A DNA stretch of 64,000 bases from Streptomyces sp. NBC_01353. GTDB taxonomy: Bacteria > Actinomycetota > Actinomycetes > Streptomycetales > Streptomycetaceae. Under the pieces are notes generated by a model. That model did not search any database. It was not told where the DNA came from and was given only the letters and a program-made list of their open reading frames with translations. Shown one piece after another: positions 56,662-63,640 of this stretch. The stretch is taken from contig NZ_CP108352.1 in the NCBI RefSeq assembly GCF_036237275.1, forward strand, positions 5,952,001 through 6,016,000, in the 5' to 3' direction. A program made the position numbers and the translations under genes. The stretch's first letter is position 1. Each line of letters opens with the position of its first letter.

Positions 56662-58046
56662 GCTGCGGCTCCTTCCAGGGCGAGTTGGTCGCGTAGGGCT
56701 TCGCGGGCGGTCTGGCGGTTGAGTTGGATGTCGCGAGCGATGGTGGCGGTGAGGGCGGCCTCGCCGGGGGTGTGGCCGTGGCCGGCGTACTGCCAGGAGG
56801 CGAGGACGAGGACGGTGCTCGGGTCGCCGTCGTGGGCGTCGTGTTCCTGGGCGGCGCGGTAGTCGGCGCGTATCTGACGCAGGGCACCGAGAGTGGTGGA
56901 GTAGCGGCGGGACTTGGTGGAGAAGTGGCCGCGGAAACCAAGCATGTGGGCCCAGGCGGCGAGCTTGCGGTCCGGGTAGAGCGGGGCGAGGTCGAGGCAG
57001 GCCTCGATGAGGCGGCGGGGGTGGTCGGGCACATCCAGGAGGTCGAGCACTTCGCGGTTGCCGATCCGGCGGTCGAGGCTGCCCGTCGTCTCGGCGGCCT
57101 TGGTGGCGTACTTGGCGACGTAGGCGGCCACGGCCTGTTCGGTGATGTCGGAGCCATCGCCGAACGCCTTGACGGGACGGATGTCTAACTGGCGGCCCCA
57201 CTGGAAGCGTCGGCGCGGCTGGTCCCCGGCGGCGGGGACGGTGATGGTCGTGTAGGCGTGGACGGCGGAGGCCCGGATCGCGTCGTCGAGTAACTGCGCG
57301 GTGGCCCAGGACGGCGGGGCGGTGCCAGGGCCGTCCGGTCCGTCGAGTCGGATCACGGCGTGAAAGTGGATCGCGCCGCGCTTCTGAAACTCGGCGACCT
57401 TGCCGTACGAGACCCGCAGCACGTCCCGCAGTTCGCGTTGGGTGAGTCCGGCGCGGGCGGCGAGCTCGCGGCGGAGCCGGTTGGTGAAGCGCTGCCACAG
57501 CTGCCCGGCGTGATTGTTGAAGAGGACGGCTCCGGCGTAGTCGTACGACCCGGGGTCGAGCGCCGTGCCCAGGGCGGGGTCGCTCTCCGGGTGGCTGGTG
57601 CCGCAACGGCAGGCACCACGGTCGGGCCGGTTGTGCACTGGCCCGAAGGACGGGGCGGTGAAGGTGGCGAACACCCGGGGGTGGTCGCGGACGGTCGAGG
57701 GAATGTCCTTGGACTCGTCGCCGGCCAGGCCCGCGCGGATCAGGTGGTACGTGTCTCCGGCGTAGGTGTGGGCGCACGAGGGGCAGCGGGAGGCGCGTCG
57801 GTTTCCGCAGGCGACACGGAGGCGACCGCCGGGCTCGGCCTCGGTGGAGTAGCTGCGGAGAGTCTCGCCGGACGTGCGGTCCTTGGCGAGCGACCAGCCG
57901 GTCAGGTGCACCGGATCGGAGCAACCGCCGGTGCGGCGCACCTGATCCTTCCAGCGGTCGAAGTCGGGGGTTCCCGCCACGCGGAGGACGTCGTGCAGGG
58001 TGGCCAGGTCCAGGCCCGCCGCGGTGGCGGCGGTGCGCTGATCCAT
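56658..58046 (-). CDS. repSA: Rolling-circle replication initiator (RepSA)
   Basis: A 462-residue replication initiator of the pSAM2 RepSA type. A zinc-ribbon-like Cys set is at 80, 88 and 91 (RCPSC), the HUH metal motif is HFH at 227-229 (GAIHFHAVIRL), and candidate nicking Tyr are Tyr309 and Tyr313 in AAYVAKYATK. GGAAGGAA precedes the ATG. It allows excised circles to replicate before transfer. First of the repSA-xis-int operon; a hairpin separates it from spdD. Confidence 0.92.
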   Translation of the reverse strand: MDQRTAATAAGLDLATLHDVLRVAGTPDFDRWKDQVRRTGGCSDPVHLTGWSLAKDRTSGETLRSYSTEAEPGGRLRVACGNRRASRCPSCAHTYAGDTYHLIRAGLAGDESKDIPSTVRDHPRVFATFTAPSFGPVHNRPDRGACRCGTSHPESDPALGTALDPGSYDYAGAVLFNNHAGQLWQRFTNRLRRELAARAGLTQRELRDVLRVSYGKVAEFQKRGAIHFHAVIRLDGPDGPGTAPPSWATAQLLDDAIRASAVHAYTTITVPAAGDQPRRRFQWGRQLDIRPVKAFGDGSDITEQAVAAYVAKYATKAAETTGSLDRRIGNREVLDLLDVPDHPRRLIEACLDLAPLYPDRKLAAWAHMLGFRGHFSTKSRRYSTTLGALRQIRADYRAAQEHDAHDGDPSTVLVLASWQYAGHGHTPGEAALTATIARDIQLNRQTAREALRDQLALEGAAA

Positions 58047-58090
58047 GATGGAAGTTCCTTCCGGTTGAGAGATCGGTGAGGGGTACGGCT

Positions 58091-58130
58091 CCCGGGCGGC
58101 GGATGCTTGGCGGTATCGAGGCCGCCCGGG
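58091..58130 (-). terminator. Hairpin between spdD and repSA
   Basis: A perfect 10-bp stem (CCCGGGCGGC/GCCGCCCGGG) with a 20-nt loop in the 90-bp gap. It may be a terminator or attenuator between the spread and replication genes. Confidence 0.6.
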
Positions 58131-58136
58131 GGCCGG

Positions 58137-58445
58137 TCAGCGCCGCTTGGCCGAGGACGCGATCAGTGAGCGGACGACGAGGGCGCAGACGGCGACCGAT
58201 GCGGCGGTGACGGCGGTCGCGAGGAGCATCGAGACCAGAACCGTGCCGACGACCAGGACCACGGCGGTACCGGCGCCGATGACGGCGAGCGCGGTGCCGG
58301 GGGTGATCTGGACGGTGGGCCGGGACGCCGGCGCGGCCGGGACCGAGGGCTGCTGCACGGTCTGGATCGCGGTCGGCTGGACGACGGCGGGCGGGGTGAC
58401 AGAGCCGGTCGGCATCGGCATCGTCGGGATCTTCGGTCGGAGCAT
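58137..58445 (-). CDS. SpdD-like plasmid spread protein
   Basis: A 102-residue membrane protein. The N-terminal half is rich in Pro, Thr and Gln; the C-terminal half (about 46-97) is a long hydrophobic stretch that can form two membrane segments. It matches SpdD-type proteins of Streptomyces plasmids in size, layout and position. These help the element spread between mycelial compartments after transfer; how they act is unknown. ATG with GGGAG about 10 bases upstream. Confidence 0.75.
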   Translation of the reverse strand: MLRPKIPTMPMPTGSVTPPAVVQPTAIQTVQQPSVPAAPASRPTVQITPGTALAVIGAGTAVVLVVGTVLVSMLLATAVTAASVAVCALVVRSLIASSAKRR

Positions 58446-58471
58446 GGGGCGGTTCTCCCTTCCAGGTCAGG

Positions 58472-58630
58472 TCACTTGGAGATGGCGGTGTCGATGACAG
58501 GGGCCAGCAGGCTGTCGGCGAGGAGGAAGCCGCCGAGGAGGATCACGGCGACGAGCCACCAGGGCGGGCGGGTCAGCCTGATGCCGAGAACGCCGACGAC
58601 GATCAGGGCGAGCCAGAGCGGGACGTCCAC
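58472..58630 (-). CDS. Small membrane protein of the spread operon
   Basis: A 52-residue protein of two hydrophobic segments (MDVPLWLALIVVGVLGIRL, then a second of about 20 residues after RPPWW). It is too short for automatic calls but has Streptomyces codon bias, a GTG start and a place 26 bp before spdD. Such small membrane proteins recur in AICE spread operons; a role in the transfer pore or spread is inferred. Confidence 0.68.
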   Translation of the reverse strand: MDVPLWLALIVVGVLGIRLTRPPWWLVAVILLGGFLLADSLLAPVIDTAISK

Positions 58631-58643
58631 GAGCGGTATCCGT

Positions 58644-58838
58644 TCAGTCGGTGATGCGGCAGCGATGGGTGCGGGCCGCGAGCTGCGCGGCGGAGGAGCT
58701 GGAGTAGTCGGAGGACCAGCCGCAACGGTCGGCGGTGCAGACGGCGGCGTACTTGGTGCGGCCGTGACGGTCGCGGTGGGTGCCGATCTGCACGGGGCCG
58801 ATCCGCATCACGGAGTGGAAGTGGTCGCGAGGGGACAT
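58644..58838 (-). CDS. Mobile element transfer protein (small)
   Basis: A 64-residue protein starting MSPRDHFHSVMRIGPVQIGT with a conserved KYAAVCTADRCGWSSDYS containing two Cys. This family is found between spdB and spdD in Streptomyces AICEs and is often called mobile element transfer protein, without a defined role. GGAG lies about nine bases before the ATG; an ATG 18 bases upstream overlaps the spdB stop and is possible. Confidence 0.78.
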   Translation of the reverse strand: MSPRDHFHSVMRIGPVQIGTHRDRHGRTKYAAVCTADRCGWSSDYSSSSAAQLAARTHRCRITD

Positions 58839-58855
58839 GGCGTTCTCCGTTCTCA

Positions 58856-59509
58856 TCAGGCGAGTTGGGCGGCGATGGCGTGGGCCATGGGTGCGGGGAC
58901 GCCGAGGCGGGCACGCAGGGTGTCGGTGTCGATGGGGTGGCCCGTACGGGAGTGGTGGTCGGCGGCGACCTTGCGGGCGTGCTCGACCAGCGCAGCCGGG
59001 ACGGGCATGACGGGTGCGGCTTCTGGCGCCGGCGGGGCGAGCTGCGGCTCGGAGACGTACTCCGGTTCGGTCGACGTGTCGGCGACCGGCTCCCGCTCGA
59101 CCACCGGGAGCGGCTCCGGAGCGGGCTCCGGGTCCGCCTCGACAGCTGGCGCGGAGGAGTGAGCGAGGAGCGTGCCACCGAGGAAGGCGACCGCGGGCCA
59201 TCCGGCGACACCGAAACGGAGCCAAGCGGGCGGATGGGCGAGGTCGAGGAATCCGGCGGTGGCGACGTTCGCGCCGAGCGAGGCGAATAGGGAGATCAGG
59301 AACCAGCACCAGGCGAGCCGGGACGAGCCGTCCGCGCGGAGCCGGCGCCAGGCGGCGACCAGGAGCAGGTCGACAGAGACGGGATAGGCCCACGCCTTCC
59401 ACCCGGTCTGTCCGGCAGCGGCGGCCAGGTCGTGCAGGTGGGCGAAGGACAGCGCACCGGCGATCAGGGCTTGGACCAGCACGGCGTCGACGCGGAGCTT
59501 GCTGGTCAT
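58856..59509 (-). CDS. spdB: SpdB-like spread protein (DUF2637)
   Basis: A 217-residue membrane protein. Four hydrophobic segments lie in residues 8-120 (DUF2637), followed by a Pro/Glu-rich linker (about 122-165) and a C-terminal helical domain with a helix-turn-helix-like TDTLRARLGVPAPMAHAI. SpdB proteins of Streptomyces plasmids bind DNA and the Tra translocase and promote intramycelial spread. AGGGAGGTG precedes the ATG. Downstream of tra in the same operon. Confidence 0.85.
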   Translation of the reverse strand: MTSKLRVDAVLVQALIAGALSFAHLHDLAAAAGQTGWKAWAYPVSVDLLLVAAWRRLRADGSSRLAWCWFLISLFASLGANVATAGFLDLAHPPAWLRFGVAGWPAVAFLGGTLLAHSSAPAVEADPEPAPEPLPVVEREPVADTSTEPEYVSEPQLAPPAPEAAPVMPVPAALVEHARKVAADHHSRTGHPIDTDTLRARLGVPAPMAHAIAAQLA

Positions 59510-59592
59510 GTGGTCACCTCCCTTGCAGGCGTTTTGGGCATGGCGGGGGACACGGCGCGAGGCAGTCGCGCCAGCCGGGTGGGACGGGAGGA

Positions 59593-60957
59593 TCAGGCGG
59601 TCGCCGGGGTGTCGGCAAGTGCCGACGCCGGGATCTCGGCCATGGTCACGGACGGCTCGACGGCGGGCCGGAAGGCGGCGAGGCCGGGCAGGTCCGGGGC
59701 CAAGTGTGCGTACTTGTTGCAGGCGTTGACGGCCGTGCGGAGCGAGATGTGCGGCGTACGGATGCGGGACCAGCCGCCGGAGGCGTCGCCGGTGATCGCG
59801 AGGCCGGGATACTCGACGGGGATCTGGACGGTGGCGAGGGCGGCGTCCGGAGCGATGTCCCCGAAGGCCATGTTGGCGCTGGTCTCGTCGTTGACGCGGT
59901 GGGCGGTACGGACGCCGAGCTGGGCGCGGAGCATGGTGATCCCCTTGCCGAGCTCGGAGCCGAAGCGCTGGCCGCAGATTTCGAGGTAGATGCCAGCGGC
60001 GCGGCCGAGCTGGGCGAGCCGGGCGAGGGCGGTAATGATCCGGTCTCGGCGCTTCTCCTCGTCCTTCGTGGTGAACAGGGCGAGTTCGGCCACCTCGTCC
60101 ACGAGGACGACGATGGGCACCGGCCGCAGGTGGTCGGGCAGGTCCCAGATGTCGGCAGCGATCTCGGCGTCCGGGGTGTCGGCGGTGATGCGCTGCTCGG
60201 TCCGTATGAGCTGGTAGACCCCTTCCATGTGCGCGATCAGCGCGTCGAGCAGGTCAGCGGCGGTGTCAGGGTTGTCGGCGAGGGCGGAGAAGCGGCGGGC
60301 CAAGGGGAACAGCTCGACTCCTTGCTTGCAGTCGATCCCCACCAAAACCACCTGCTGTGCGGCGAGTTCGGCAACGAGGTTGCGCTGGTAGACGGACTTC
60401 CCCGACTTAGTGGCTCCGATCGTGAGGGCGTGCGGGGAGGTGCGGTAGTCGCGGTAGTGCACGGCCCCGTCCTCGCGCAGCGCGACCGGAACCCGCATGG
60501 TCGTGCGCTTCACGTTGGCCGGCAGACGGACCAACTTCAGCACGTCGTAACCGGTCATCCGCAGTTCGACCACGCCGGAGCGGATCTCCCGCGAGGTGAC
60601 TCCGTACATGCCGAACGAGTGCCGGAGCCGGTCACACGAGGCCGCGACGTCGAAGGCGTCCTGTCCGGGGCGGAGCCCCAGCCGTAAGACAAGGCCGGTC
60701 CGGGTGGGCCGGAACCGCAGGATTCGCGGCGCCCGCGGTTCAGGTGCAGGCCGGTTGGCCATCCGGGCGATGGCCAGACGCCAGCGGGGCGGAGGGACGG
60801 TCAGCCCGCAGGCGTCCATGACCGTCCTGTACCGGACCAGGACCCGGACCGTGGCGAGCGTGACGCCGAAGCTCAGCCAGTACCAGGCGGGCCGCCGCCA
60901 CCGCAGAAGAACTGCGAGGGCGACGACCAGCACGACGGAGGCGATCAGCCACCGCAT
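59593..60957 (-). CDS. FtsK/SpoIIIE-type conjugal DNA translocase (Tra)
   Basis: A 454-residue hexameric DNA pump that moves double-stranded element DNA to the recipient mycelium. Two N-terminal membrane segments lie in residues 3-40. The motor has Walker A GATKSGKS (181-188) and Walker B VVLVDE (283-288). It corresponds to TraSA/TraB of Streptomyces plasmids. The C-terminal winged-helix (gamma) part, which reads 8-bp repeats in TraB, is short here. It begins 2 bp after the preceding gene's stop (TGATCATG), so they are co-translated. Confidence 0.9.
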   Translation of the reverse strand: MRWLIASVVLVVALAVLLRWRRPAWYWLSFGVTLATVRVLVRYRTVMDACGLTVPPPRWRLAIARMANRPAPEPRAPRILRFRPTRTGLVLRLGLRPGQDAFDVAASCDRLRHSFGMYGVTSREIRSGVVELRMTGYDVLKLVRLPANVKRTTMRVPVALREDGAVHYRDYRTSPHALTIGATKSGKSVYQRNLVAELAAQQVVLVGIDCKQGVELFPLARRFSALADNPDTAADLLDALIAHMEGVYQLIRTEQRITADTPDAEIAADIWDLPDHLRPVPIVVLVDEVAELALFTTKDEEKRRDRIITALARLAQLGRAAGIYLEICGQRFGSELGKGITMLRAQLGVRTAHRVNDETSANMAFGDIAPDAALATVQIPVEYPGLAITGDASGGWSRIRTPHISLRTAVNACNKYAHLAPDLPGLAAFRPAVEPSVTMAEIPASALADTPATA

Positions 60958-60959
60958 GA

Positions 60960-61316
60960 TCAGGCAGCCTTCGGGTTCGCCGTGCTGCCGACGAGCGAGG
61001 TCACCGCGACCGCCCGGAAGGCGATGCCGTGCCGACGCTGGCCGTTGAACTCGTTCTCCCAGGGCCGGGCGACCAGGCCCGTGACCGCGACCGGGGTGCC
61101 CATGGCCAGTTCCGCAGAGACGCCGGTCTCCGGGACGGTCACGGTCAGAATCTCCACCTCGCCGTTCGCCGCGAACATCACGCCCACGGTCGACAGCGGG
61201 GCACCGGTCTCGGCATCCATGGCGCGCTCGCCGGTACGGCGGTCCTTCACCTTGGGCTGCGGGGGCTGGGCGACCATCACGGAGGCCGCGGAGGTGTCGA
61301 CGGGAATCTGACGCAC
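60960..61316 (-). CDS. SCO3933-family (Pra-like) regulatory protein
   Basis: A 118-residue protein starting VRQIPVDTSAASVMVAQPPQ, then KVKDRRTGERAMDAETGAPL and a C-terminal GIAFRAVAV. It matches the AICE family called SCO3933 family or replication/integration/excision activator. I chose the GTG because AGGAG lies six bases upstream; a longer ATG form starts in the operator region. It leads the transfer operon. In pSAM2, Pra activates repSA-xis-int; whether this protein does is not shown. Confidence 0.78.
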   Translation of the reverse strand: MRQIPVDTSAASVMVAQPPQPKVKDRRTGERAMDAETGAPLSTVGVMFAANGEVEILTVTVPETGVSAELAMGTPVAVTGLVARPWENEFNGQRRHGIAFRAVAVTSLVGSTANPKAA

Positions 61317-61322
61317 AGAGAT

Positions 61323-61403
61323 CACTCCTATAGATGTGCTGAACTCCGTCACTCATGTACATGAGTGACATGAAGAAGAGTGCCCGACTCCTATACATGA
61401 GTC
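61323..61403. promoter_or_regulatory. Operator cluster upstream of the transfer operon
   Basis: A 22-bp perfect palindrome (61348-61369, half-site GTCACTCATGT) is flanked by a related imperfect site at 61386-61403 (GACTCctatacatGAGTC) and a weaker match near 61323-61340 (ACTCCTATAGATGT). All share ACTC-CTATACAT-GAGT-like words, placing several repressor sites at the transfer-operon promoter. Confidence 0.78.
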
Positions 61404-61437
61404 AACCCGCCCGGACGAAGAAGTCCTGGCGGGTTGA
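61402..61437 (-). terminator. Terminator after the GntR gene
   Basis: A perfect 10-bp stem (TCAACCCGCC/GGCGGGTTGA) with an inner GGAC/GTCC pair and loop GAAGAA, 18 bp beyond the GntR stop. It overlaps the edge of the last operator. Confidence 0.8.
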
Positions 61438-61454
61438 GGGAAGTTGAGCGCCCG

Positions 61455-62234
61455 TCAGTCGGTGGCTGGGATGCGGTACTCGAAGACGAACTGGTCAGCG
61501 GCCATGAGGGTGTCGCAGACCTCCACCACGCGACCGGTCTTGGTGACGGCGTTCCGCAGCAGGTGAATGACCGGGGCACCAGGGCTCAGGGCGAGCTCGG
61601 AGGCCTCAGCCTTCGCAGCCGGCCGGGCTTGCAACGTCTCCACGAACTCCGTGAAGACGTGCCCGTCGTCCTCCAGGCGGGCGTAGATGCCGCCGGGCCC
61701 GGGGTTCTCGGAGAAGAGCTCGGGGATGTCCTTCACGACGTCCCACGGAAGGTACGAGGTAGCGGTCTCGACAGGAACGCCATTACGGAAGTACAGACGG
61801 CGCCGCGCGAGAATCTGAGTCCCCACCCCGACGTCGAGCCGTTCGGCGATGTCCTCCGGAGCTTCCATCGGGCCGATGTAGAGCACGCTCACCTTGGCCG
61901 TTGCACCGGACTGGGCCGACTCGGCAAGGTAGGCCGCCTTCCCGCCCCGGCGATGCGAGGCCCGGAACCGATCCGAGGAACGCAGCCGCACGGGCGGCCG
62001 GTCCTTCACGATCGACCCCTTGCCGTGCCGCGTCTCCACGAGGCCACTGGCACGGACCTCGACCATCGCCTTACGGATTGTCCCGCCGGCGACGCCGTAG
62101 CGCTCGACGAGCTCGGACTCACTCGGCACCAGGTCCCCGGGCTTGAGAACGCCAGCCTGAATCTGCTGCACGATCTCCTCGGCGATCTGGACGTACCGAG
62201 GTACGGTCCTGCCACCTCCTGCGGTCGTTCCCAT
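61455..62234 (-). CDS. GntR/HutC-type repressor of the AICE (KorSA-like)
   Basis: A 259-residue regulator. The N-terminal winged helix (about 15-75) reads LKPGDLVPSESELVERYGVA with a TIRKAM recognition helix, and the UTRA ligand domain follows (about 95-250). In pSAM2, KorSA is a GntR-type repressor holding the element silent by binding sites before its own gene and pra. Here related palindromes lie on both sides of the gene. ATG chosen after AAGGA; a GTG 12 bases upstream is possible. Confidence 0.85.
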   Translation of the reverse strand: MGTTAGGGRTVPRYVQIAEEIVQQIQAGVLKPGDLVPSESELVERYGVAGGTIRKAMVEVRASGLVETRHGKGSIVKDRPPVRLRSSDRFRASHRRGGKAAYLAESAQSGATAKVSVLYIGPMEAPEDIAERLDVGVGTQILARRRLYFRNGVPVETATSYLPWDVVKDIPELFSENPGPGGIYARLEDDGHVFTEFVETLQARPAAKAEASELALSPGAPVIHLLRNAVTKTGRVVEVCDTLMAADQFVFEYRIPATD

Positions 62235-62255
62235 AGTCCTTCTCACTCTCCTATG

Positions 62256-62269
62256 CTCCTGTACATGAG
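62256..62269. promoter_or_regulatory. Operator overlapping the Nudix start codon
   Basis: CTCcTGTACAtGAG, one mismatch pair from perfect, is a copy of the motif seen upstream of the transfer operon. It lies between the GntR and Nudix starts and contains the Nudix ATG. Confidence 0.75.
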
Positions 62270-62723
62270 TAACGGGAGCGCGGGAACAAAGTCAACGCCA
62301 CTGCATTCGGTGTCGGTGGCGGGAGCCGTCGTACGCGAGGACGGTCGCCTCCTGGCAATCCGCCGAGCGGACAACGGAACTTGGGAGCTCCCGGGCGGAG
62401 TCCTCGAACTCACCGAGGCTCCCGAGGAAGGCGTAGCCCGCGAGGTCTGGGAAGAGACCGGCATCCGGGTCGAGGTCGACGAACTGACCGGCGTCTACAA
62501 GAACACCACACGCGGCATTGTCGCCCTAGTCTTCCGCTGCAAGCCCTCAGGCGGCACGGAACGAACCTCCGCCGAGTCGACCGCGGTCACATGGCTCACC
62601 CCGGAGGAGATCACCGAGCGCATGGCCGAGGTCTATGCGATCCGCCTCCTCGACGCCCTGGACGGAGCGGGCCCCCACGTCCGCAGCCACGACGGCCGTC
62701 GCCTCCTGGAGAAGTCCGCATGA
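62265..62723 (+). CDS. pif: Nudix hydrolase (Pif-like immunity protein)
   Basis: A 152-residue Nudix protein. The full Nudix box is present from Gly45 to Ile67, with Glu51, Arg59-Glu60, Glu63-Glu64 and Gly66. In pSAM2 the Nudix-type Pif protein gives the host immunity to redundant transfer of the same element; the same place next to a GntR repressor supports that role. No ribosome site precedes the ATG, so translation is probably leaderless. An upstream ATG at 62253 also lacks one. Its stop overlaps the next gene by 4 bp. Confidence 0.82.
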   Translation: MSNGSAGTKSTPLHSVSVAGAVVREDGRLLAIRRADNGTWELPGGVLELTEAPEEGVAREVWEETGIRVEVDELTGVYKNTTRGIVALVFRCKPSGGTERTSAESTAVTWLTPEEITERMAEVYAIRLLDALDGAGPHVRSHDGRRLLEKSA

Positions 62724-63076
62724 CGAAGCCGAAGCCGCCGGACGAGTTCGAGAACGTCTACGACTTCTTGGATCAGGTCCGCCACCGCCCTGGCATGTGG
62801 GTCCCCGGTAGCTCTCTGGCGCACCTGGACGCCATGCTCATCGGCTACCGGGTAGCCATGGAGGTGCACGAAGCCGAAGAGGACTTCCCCTTCTGGACTC
62901 CTGGCGGCGACACCCCTTTCGGCATCTGGCTCAACGAGCGCAACGGCCGTGCAAGCGCGCTGCGTTGGTCAACACAGATCGAGCACGAAGCCGAGACCAC
63001 CGGAGCCCCTGCGATCGAGCTGTTCTTCACCCTGCTCGACCAGTTCCGAGCCGAGCGCCAGCAGCCAGCGCGGTAA
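62720..63076 (+). CDS. Hypothetical protein coupled to the Nudix gene
   Basis: A 118-residue soluble protein of unknown family. Its ATG overlaps the Nudix stop (ATGA), so it is made with it. It has FENVYDFLDQVRHRPGMWV at the start, an aromatic/Pro-rich centre (DFPFWTPGGD) and a C-terminal helix. No known motif. Coupling to a Pif-like gene suggests a part in immunity or element control; that is inference. Confidence 0.75.
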   Translation: MTKPKPPDEFENVYDFLDQVRHRPGMWVPGSSLAHLDAMLIGYRVAMEVHEAEEDFPFWTPGGDTPFGIWLNERNGRASALRWSTQIEHEAETTGAPAIELFFTLLDQFRAERQQPAR

Positions 63077-63640
63077 GAGTTTCTCTACTTCATCAAGGGC
63101 ACCCGCCGCGCACGCGCGGCGCGTGCGGCCGTCGTCCGGGCCGCCGCTCCTGTCTTCGCCCCGCTCCGGCCCGGCCGCCAGCCGCACGCCTGACAGTCTG
63201 GGTTGATGGGTGGGAAGGACCATGGCGTGGCCGGGCCGAGTGCGAGAGGTGCTTGCCAGGACGATGCCTCCGGCGGGGGCGCTCAGGCTCCGGGATGGAG
63301 GGGGCACGTGGCCGGGTGCGGGCAGCGTCGTGGTGAAGGTGGGGGCTCCCATCCCGCCTGCCATCGACCCAGGCAGAGCCGAGCAGACACGGGCCCTGGC
63401 GTCCAGGTCGTTCGTACAGTGGCGCGCTCCACCTGGACGCCAGAACCCGCGCCCGCTCCACATACGTGTGGGTCGACGGCAGACGGGATGGGAGCCAGGG
63501 CCAGCCGTTGGCAAGGCCGGCCGGACCAGTGACCGGTGACAGCTCCAGCCCAAAGCGGCTCCACCGACCTCCGCTGACGGTGACCGCCGCACCTGGCCAT
63601 TGAGGCTTCACCGGCCTCCGCGGTGCACCAGAATGCCGCC
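63077..63640. other. 564-bp gene-free region of the AICE right part
   Basis: No convincing gene. Open frames on both strands here are mirror products of the inverted repeat at 63344-63496. A G/C-rich stretch at 63100-63200 shows no strong hairpin. A region holding a transfer locus or origin is possible but not shown. Confidence 0.5.
63344..63496. repeat. Nested inverted repeat, 153 bp
   Basis: Outer arms at 63344-63371 and 63469-63496 are 28 bp with two mismatches (arm begins GGCTCCCATCCCG). Inner arms at 63396-63408 and 63431-63443 are perfect 13-bp CTGGCGTCCAGGT/ACCTGGACGCCAG around a 22-nt loop. Confidence 0.85.

Noticed and set aside
55241..63640. Clustered 8-bp GACCCGGA-like TraB recognition repeats (clt locus)
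   Set aside because: Only a single match, inside int, was noticed; no cluster was found, so no transfer locus is called.
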